A stretch of 9,785 nt of DNA from NCBI GenBank assembly GCA_003694775.1, contig RFJV01000544.1:1-9785 (forward strand). The letters run 5' to 3'. Source of the DNA: Chloroflexota bacterium. Lineage in GTDB: Bacteria; Chloroflexota; Anaerolineae; 4572-78; J111. Shown piece after piece: positions 6,915 to 9,785 of this stretch; the stretch's first letter is position 1; each line of letters opens with the position of its first letter. The notes beneath the pieces are model-generated. The model was not told the DNA's origin and did no database searches. It saw only the letters and a list, made by a program, of their open reading frames with translations. The translations under genes and the position numbers were made by a program.

Positions 6915-8021
6915 ATGGATAACTTTGCCTTCATCATCCATCCCGTCAACATCAAGCAGGATGTCCAGCGCAAGTACCCGTTGCTGGGCAAAATCCTGCC
7001 GGAACCGGCCATCGACTTCCTGTCGCAGTTTTTCCCGCCGGTGTATATCTCTCACATCACGGGGATAACCTCTGCGGCCACGGGAAAAGAAATAGAAGGC
7101 TGGTTCATTGCCTGCCCCCTGACCCCCCGGCAGATGGTAGCTCTGCCGCCGGAAAGGGTTTACAAAAGAGTGATAGCCGCCGGCAAACTGGCCCAAAAGC
7201 TGGGGGCCAGAATCGTGGGGTTGGGCGGTTTTACCGCCGTTGTCGGCGACGGGGGGGCAACCATTGCCCGCCACCTGGACATCCCCGTCACCACCGGCGA
7301 CAGCTACACCGTGGCCGTGGCTGTAGAGGCCGCGCTCAAGGCGGCCCGGCAAATGAATATCGACCCGGCCACCGCCACCGCGGCAGTGGTGGGCGCCACC
7401 GGAACCATTGGCCGGGTATGCGCCCAACTGCTGGCCTCGCAGGTCCCCCGGCTGATGCTCATCGGGCGGCGGGCGGAGGCCCTGCAGGCCGTGCAGGCCC
7501 AGGTTCGCCGGTGCGGGCCGGCAGAGGTGCAGGTCAGCACCAATATGGCCGACCTGCAGTCTGCGGAGGTGGTGATTACCGTCACCAACGCCCTGGACAC
7601 GGTGATTGAACCGGCACACCTGAAAAGCGGGGCCGTGGTTTGCGACGTGGCCCGCCCGCGCGACGTGTCCCGGCAGGTGGCAGAAACACGGCCAGACGTG
7701 CTGGTCATCGAAGGCGGCATGGTCCGGGTTCCCGGCCCGGTTAACTTCAATTTTGATTTTGGCTTTCCGCCGGGCATGGCCTTTGCCTGCATGGCCGAAA
7801 CAATGGCCCTGGCCCTGGAAGGGCTGTATACCAGCTTTACCATTGGCAAAAACATCACGCTGGAGCAGGTCAGCCAGATACAGGCCATTGCCGCCCGGCA
7901 CGGCTTTGAAGTTGCCGGTTTCAGAAGTTTTGAGCTTCCGGTTACCCCGGAGCAGATTGAACAGGTCCGGCAAAATGCCAGCCAGAAGCCCCGTTCCCTG
8001 CAGGCCGGACTTCGCCCATAA
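6915..8021 (+). CDS. Long-chain acyl-ACP reductase (AAR)-like oxidoreductase
   Basis: The 368-aa protein matches, from memory, the layout of cyanobacterial acyl-ACP reductase, which makes fatty aldehyde from acyl-ACP with NADPH. Shared marks in order are SAATGKEIEGWFI (53-65), GLGGFTAVV (102-110), a TTGDSYTVAVAVEAA segment (126-140), and the Rossmann loop VVGATGTIGRVCAQLL (158-173) with the dinucleotide-binding GATGTIG. Next come VVCDVARPRDVS (241-252), VIEGGMVRVPGPVNF (264-278) and FACMAETMALALEG (290-303). C292 aligns with the catalytic, acyl-thioester-forming Cys of the cyanobacterial enzyme. The ATG at 6915 has AAGG 6 nt upstream, and an upstream in-frame extension is only antecedent reading frame. 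Automatic annotation may call it shikimate dehydrogenase-like because of the Rossmann part. No aldehyde deformylating oxygenase gene is in the window, so alkane formation is not implied. Substrate is inferred. Confidence 0.8.
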   Translation: MDNFAFIIHPVNIKQDVQRKYPLLGKILPEPAIDFLSQFFPPVYISHITGITSAATGKEIEGWFIACPLTPRQMVALPPERVYKRVIAAGKLAQKLGARIVGLGGFTAVVGDGGATIARHLDIPVTTGDSYTVAVAVEAALKAARQMNIDPATATAAVVGATGTIGRVCAQLLASQVPRLMLIGRRAEALQAVQAQVRRCGPAEVQVSTNMADLQSAEVVITVTNALDTVIEPAHLKSGAVVCDVARPRDVSRQVAETRPDVLVIEGGMVRVPGPVNFNFDFGFPPGMAFACMAETMALALEGLYTSFTIGKNITLEQVSQIQAIAARHGFEVAGFRSFELPVTPEQIEQVRQNASQKPRSLQAGLRP

Positions 8022-8048
8022 CATTATTTGCAAAGGAGCTAGTCAGCT

Positions 8049-8951
8049 ATGGCAAAAGGTCGCATCCTGGTTGTAGAAGACGACGCCGACATCTCCAAGA
8101 TGTTGCGAATTTACTTTGACTCCCAGGGCTACGAGGTGTTGGTCGCCAAGAAAGGCCAGGAGGCCCTGGACATCTGCCGGGCCAAACTGCCCAGCGTCAT
8201 TATCCTCGACATCAACCTGCCCGACATTGACGGCTACGATGTCTGCCGCATTCTGCGGAGCAACACCCGCACCAGCTACGTGCCCATCATCTTCCTCACC
8301 CAGCGCGACGACCGCAGTGACAAGATTGCCGGCCTGGAGCTGGGCGCCGACGACTACATCACCAAACCGTTTGACATCGAAGAGCTGAAACTGCGCGTCG
8401 ACGGCACTATCCGCCGCTCCCAGCGGGAAGCCCTGACCCATCCCGTCACCAACCTGCCGGCGGGGAAGCTCATCGAGGAACAGCTCAAGATTATCAAGGA
8501 CTCCTCAGACCCCTGGACCATGCTTTACTTTGGCATCCGGAACGTCAATGCCTTCAAGGAAATTGCCGGCCCCATCCAGGTAAACGAGGTGCTCATCTTC
8601 CTGGCCGACATTATGCGGGAAACGGTCGAAACCTCCGGCACGATGAACGACTTCATCGGGCAGGCCTCGGACAACGATTTCATCATCATCACCACCCCGG
8701 AAGCCGCACCCAACATGTGCCAGACCATCATCCAGCGGTTCGATGAAGAGAGCAAGGTATTCTATCCCTTCTCCGTACGGGAAGCCGGCAAGGTGATATA
8801 TGAGGACATCGACGGAGAAAAACGAGAAGCCGACCTGATGACCCTGGTGGTCGGCGTGGTATCCAGCGAGGACGGCCCCTTTGCCGATATTATGCAGATT
8901 ACCGAAGACGCGGCCGAAAATCGCCGCCGCCGGCCTGGCTGTCCGGCCTGA
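8049..8951 (+). CDS. Response regulator with degenerate GGDEF-like output domain
   Basis: The 300-aa protein begins with a complete receiver domain (about 4-122). It has the acidic pocket E10-D11-D12, phosphoacceptor D54 in IILDINLPD, T84, and K106 in ITKPFD. The second domain (about 128-290) follows the outline of GGDEF proteins: HPVTNLPAGKLIEEQL matches the DPLTGLPNR-type start and FGIRNVNAFKEIAGP the D-x-FK-x-IND-type segment. However, the GGDEF position reads SDNDF (207-211) and the GTP-handling residues are lost, so diguanylate cyclase activity is not expected. It may be a sensor, dimerisation or protein-binding module. AAGGAG lies 10 nt before the ATG, and the gene starts 27 nt after the reductase gene. 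The last residues (NRRRRPGCPA) are odd and follow a CGCCGCCGCCGG tract, so a small frameshift at the end cannot be excluded. No cognate histidine kinase is complete in the window. Confidence 0.87.
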   Translation: MAKGRILVVEDDADISKMLRIYFDSQGYEVLVAKKGQEALDICRAKLPSVIILDINLPDIDGYDVCRILRSNTRTSYVPIIFLTQRDDRSDKIAGLELGADDYITKPFDIEELKLRVDGTIRRSQREALTHPVTNLPAGKLIEEQLKIIKDSSDPWTMLYFGIRNVNAFKEIAGPIQVNEVLIFLADIMRETVETSGTMNDFIGQASDNDFIIITTPEAAPNMCQTIIQRFDEESKVFYPFSVREAGKVIYEDIDGEKREADLMTLVVGVVSSEDGPFADIMQITEDAAENRRRRPGCPA

Positions 8952-8960
8952 ACACCGGAT

Positions 8961-8988
8961 AACCGGCCCCCGTTTCTGCCGGTTTTCC
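8961..8988 (+). terminator. Possible weak terminator or mRNA hairpin
   Basis: AACCGGC (8961-8967) pairs perfectly with GCCGGTT (8978-8984) around a 10-nt loop, followed by only TTCC. It lies 9 nt after the response regulator stop codon. The U-tract is poor, so it could be a partial terminator or a stabilising hairpin ahead of the GAF gene. Confidence 0.4.
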
Positions 8989-9019
8989 ACCGCTGAACCT
9001 TATCATTTTTATCTGCCTT

Positions 9020-9785
9020 ATGAAAAGCGCACTACCACAGCTGTATGCCGACAATCTGGCTGAACCAAATAGTCATCCCGCCGTTGAGTCTCGCCAGCGC
9101 GCTCGGCAGGTTTCTCTGGTACTGCGCACCCTGGCGGAGGAAATTACCGCCAGTCTGTCTGCCGCGGCCTGCTGTATTTATATTCTGGACTGGGCGCGGC
9201 AGGAACTGGTTCCCAGCACATTTTGGGCCGCGCCCGGTGTTCACACCAGCTTCACCCGGCAATCACTGGGCAACAGCATCGCCGGGCTGGCCGTTGAAGC
9301 CTGGAACCAGAAGCTCCCCGACCACGCCCGCCGCGGGCTGGTCAGAATAGACCAGATTGCCGGCGACCCCCGTCTGCAATCGCTTGCCGAAACCTTCCCC
9401 CACCAAAATGCCCTGGCCTGCCCCTTTACCCTGCCCGGAAGCGACAGCCTGCTGGGCGTCATCCTGGTAGTCGACAAGCAAAATGCGGATACCTTTTCTG
9501 CCGCGGATGAGCAGAAGCTGGTTGACTTCAGCAACCGGTTCGACCTGGCCCTGGCCGTGCAGAATCTGGAACTGTTCCAGGAAAAACAGCGCTGGGACCA
9601 GGAACTGAACATCATCAACCAGATTAACCACACCCTGGCCTCGGCGGCCCACCCGATGGACCTGGAAACAGCCTGCCGGCTCATTCTGGAAATGCCGTAC
9701 CTGAAGGACCTGTTCCAGTTTGACGCGGCAGAAATCTGTCTCTGGGACGAAGCCACCCAAACCCTGACCTCGGTAGTCCGCGCCC
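9020..9785 (+). CDS. GAF-domain signalling protein, 3'-truncated by window edge
   Basis: The frame opens at ATG 9020, after an in-frame stop at 8960, and stays open to the window end, giving 255 residues. Residues about 29-183 form a GAF domain: helix VSLVLRTLAEEITASL, strands CCIYILDWARQELVPS, SLGNSIAGLAVEAW, RIDQIAGDPRL, ALACPFTL, SLLGVILVVDKQNADTFSAADEQKLVDF, and a closing helix LALAVQNLELFQ. A helical, coiled-coil-like linker (EKQRWDQELNIINQINHTLA) leads into what looks like a second GAF domain (about 210 onwards, AEICLWDEATQTLTSV). Such tandem-GAF N-termini usually precede a histidine kinase, SpoIIE phosphatase or GGDEF output, which is outside the window. Being 68 bp after the response regulator, it is a candidate partner. 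No ribosome-binding site is evident at the ATG. Confidence 0.82.
   Translation, partial: MKSALPQLYADNLAEPNSHPAVESRQRARQVSLVLRTLAEEITASLSAAACCIYILDWARQELVPSTFWAAPGVHTSFTRQSLGNSIAGLAVEAWNQKLPDHARRGLVRIDQIAGDPRLQSLAETFPHQNALACPFTLPGSDSLLGVILVVDKQNADTFSAADEQKLVDFSNRFDLALAVQNLELFQEKQRWDQELNIINQINHTLASAAHPMDLETACRLILEMPYLKDLFQFDAAEICLWDEATQTLTSVVRA

Noticed and set aside
6768..8033. 421-codon minus-strand frame opposite the reductase
   Set aside because: It is an antisense shadow of a GC-rich gene, Gly/His/Arg-rich with no domain, while the plus strand encodes a clear AAR-like protein.

Overview
The window looks like bacterial chromosome, most probably from the Chloroflexota (Anaerolineae/Caldilineae-like). 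This rests on the style of the primary sigma factor, which carries an extra segment in region 3, on the DUF4388-GTPase-Roadblock signalling set, and on the response regulator with a worn-down GGDEF-like domain. The phylum call is an inference. No phage, insertion sequence, CRISPR array or integration site was seen.

Layout. Positions 1-1062 hold the C-terminal part of a housekeeping sigma-70 factor (rpoD/sigA type), whose start lies outside the window. A tRNA-Asn(GUU) gene follows at 1131-1203 with its own near-consensus promoter and a strong hairpin terminator. That terminator also serves the convergent gene on the minus strand, an RNase D with two HRDC domains (1263-2405). A 374-bp AT-rich intergenic region (2406-2779) then carries divergent promoters and a 16-bp near-palindrome.

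From 2780 to the window edge, eight genes run on the plus strand with short gaps (10-98 bp) and may form one or two transcription units. They are a DUF4388/winged-helix protein, an MglA/CvnD-like small GTPase, a Roadblock/LC7 protein, an alpha/beta hydrolase (GTG start), a left-handed beta-helix (hexapeptide-repeat) protein with an unrecognised N-terminal domain, a homologue of cyanobacterial long-chain acyl-ACP reductase (AAR), a response regulator with a degenerate GGDEF-like domain, and a GAF-domain signalling protein cut by the window end.

How they may work together (inference). The GTPase and Roadblock pair resembles polarity or conservon-type switches, with DUF4388 as a partner or reader and the response regulator and GAF protein as input or output. 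The hydrolase, beta-helix protein and AAR homologue look like a lipid or fatty-aldehyde metabolic block. Sampled 60-base rows suggest the signalling trio is much AT-richer (40-45% GC) than the metabolic genes downstream (62-78%), so the two blocks may have different histories. The joint occurrence of a small-GTPase switch and an AAR-type reductase is the most interesting feature of the window.
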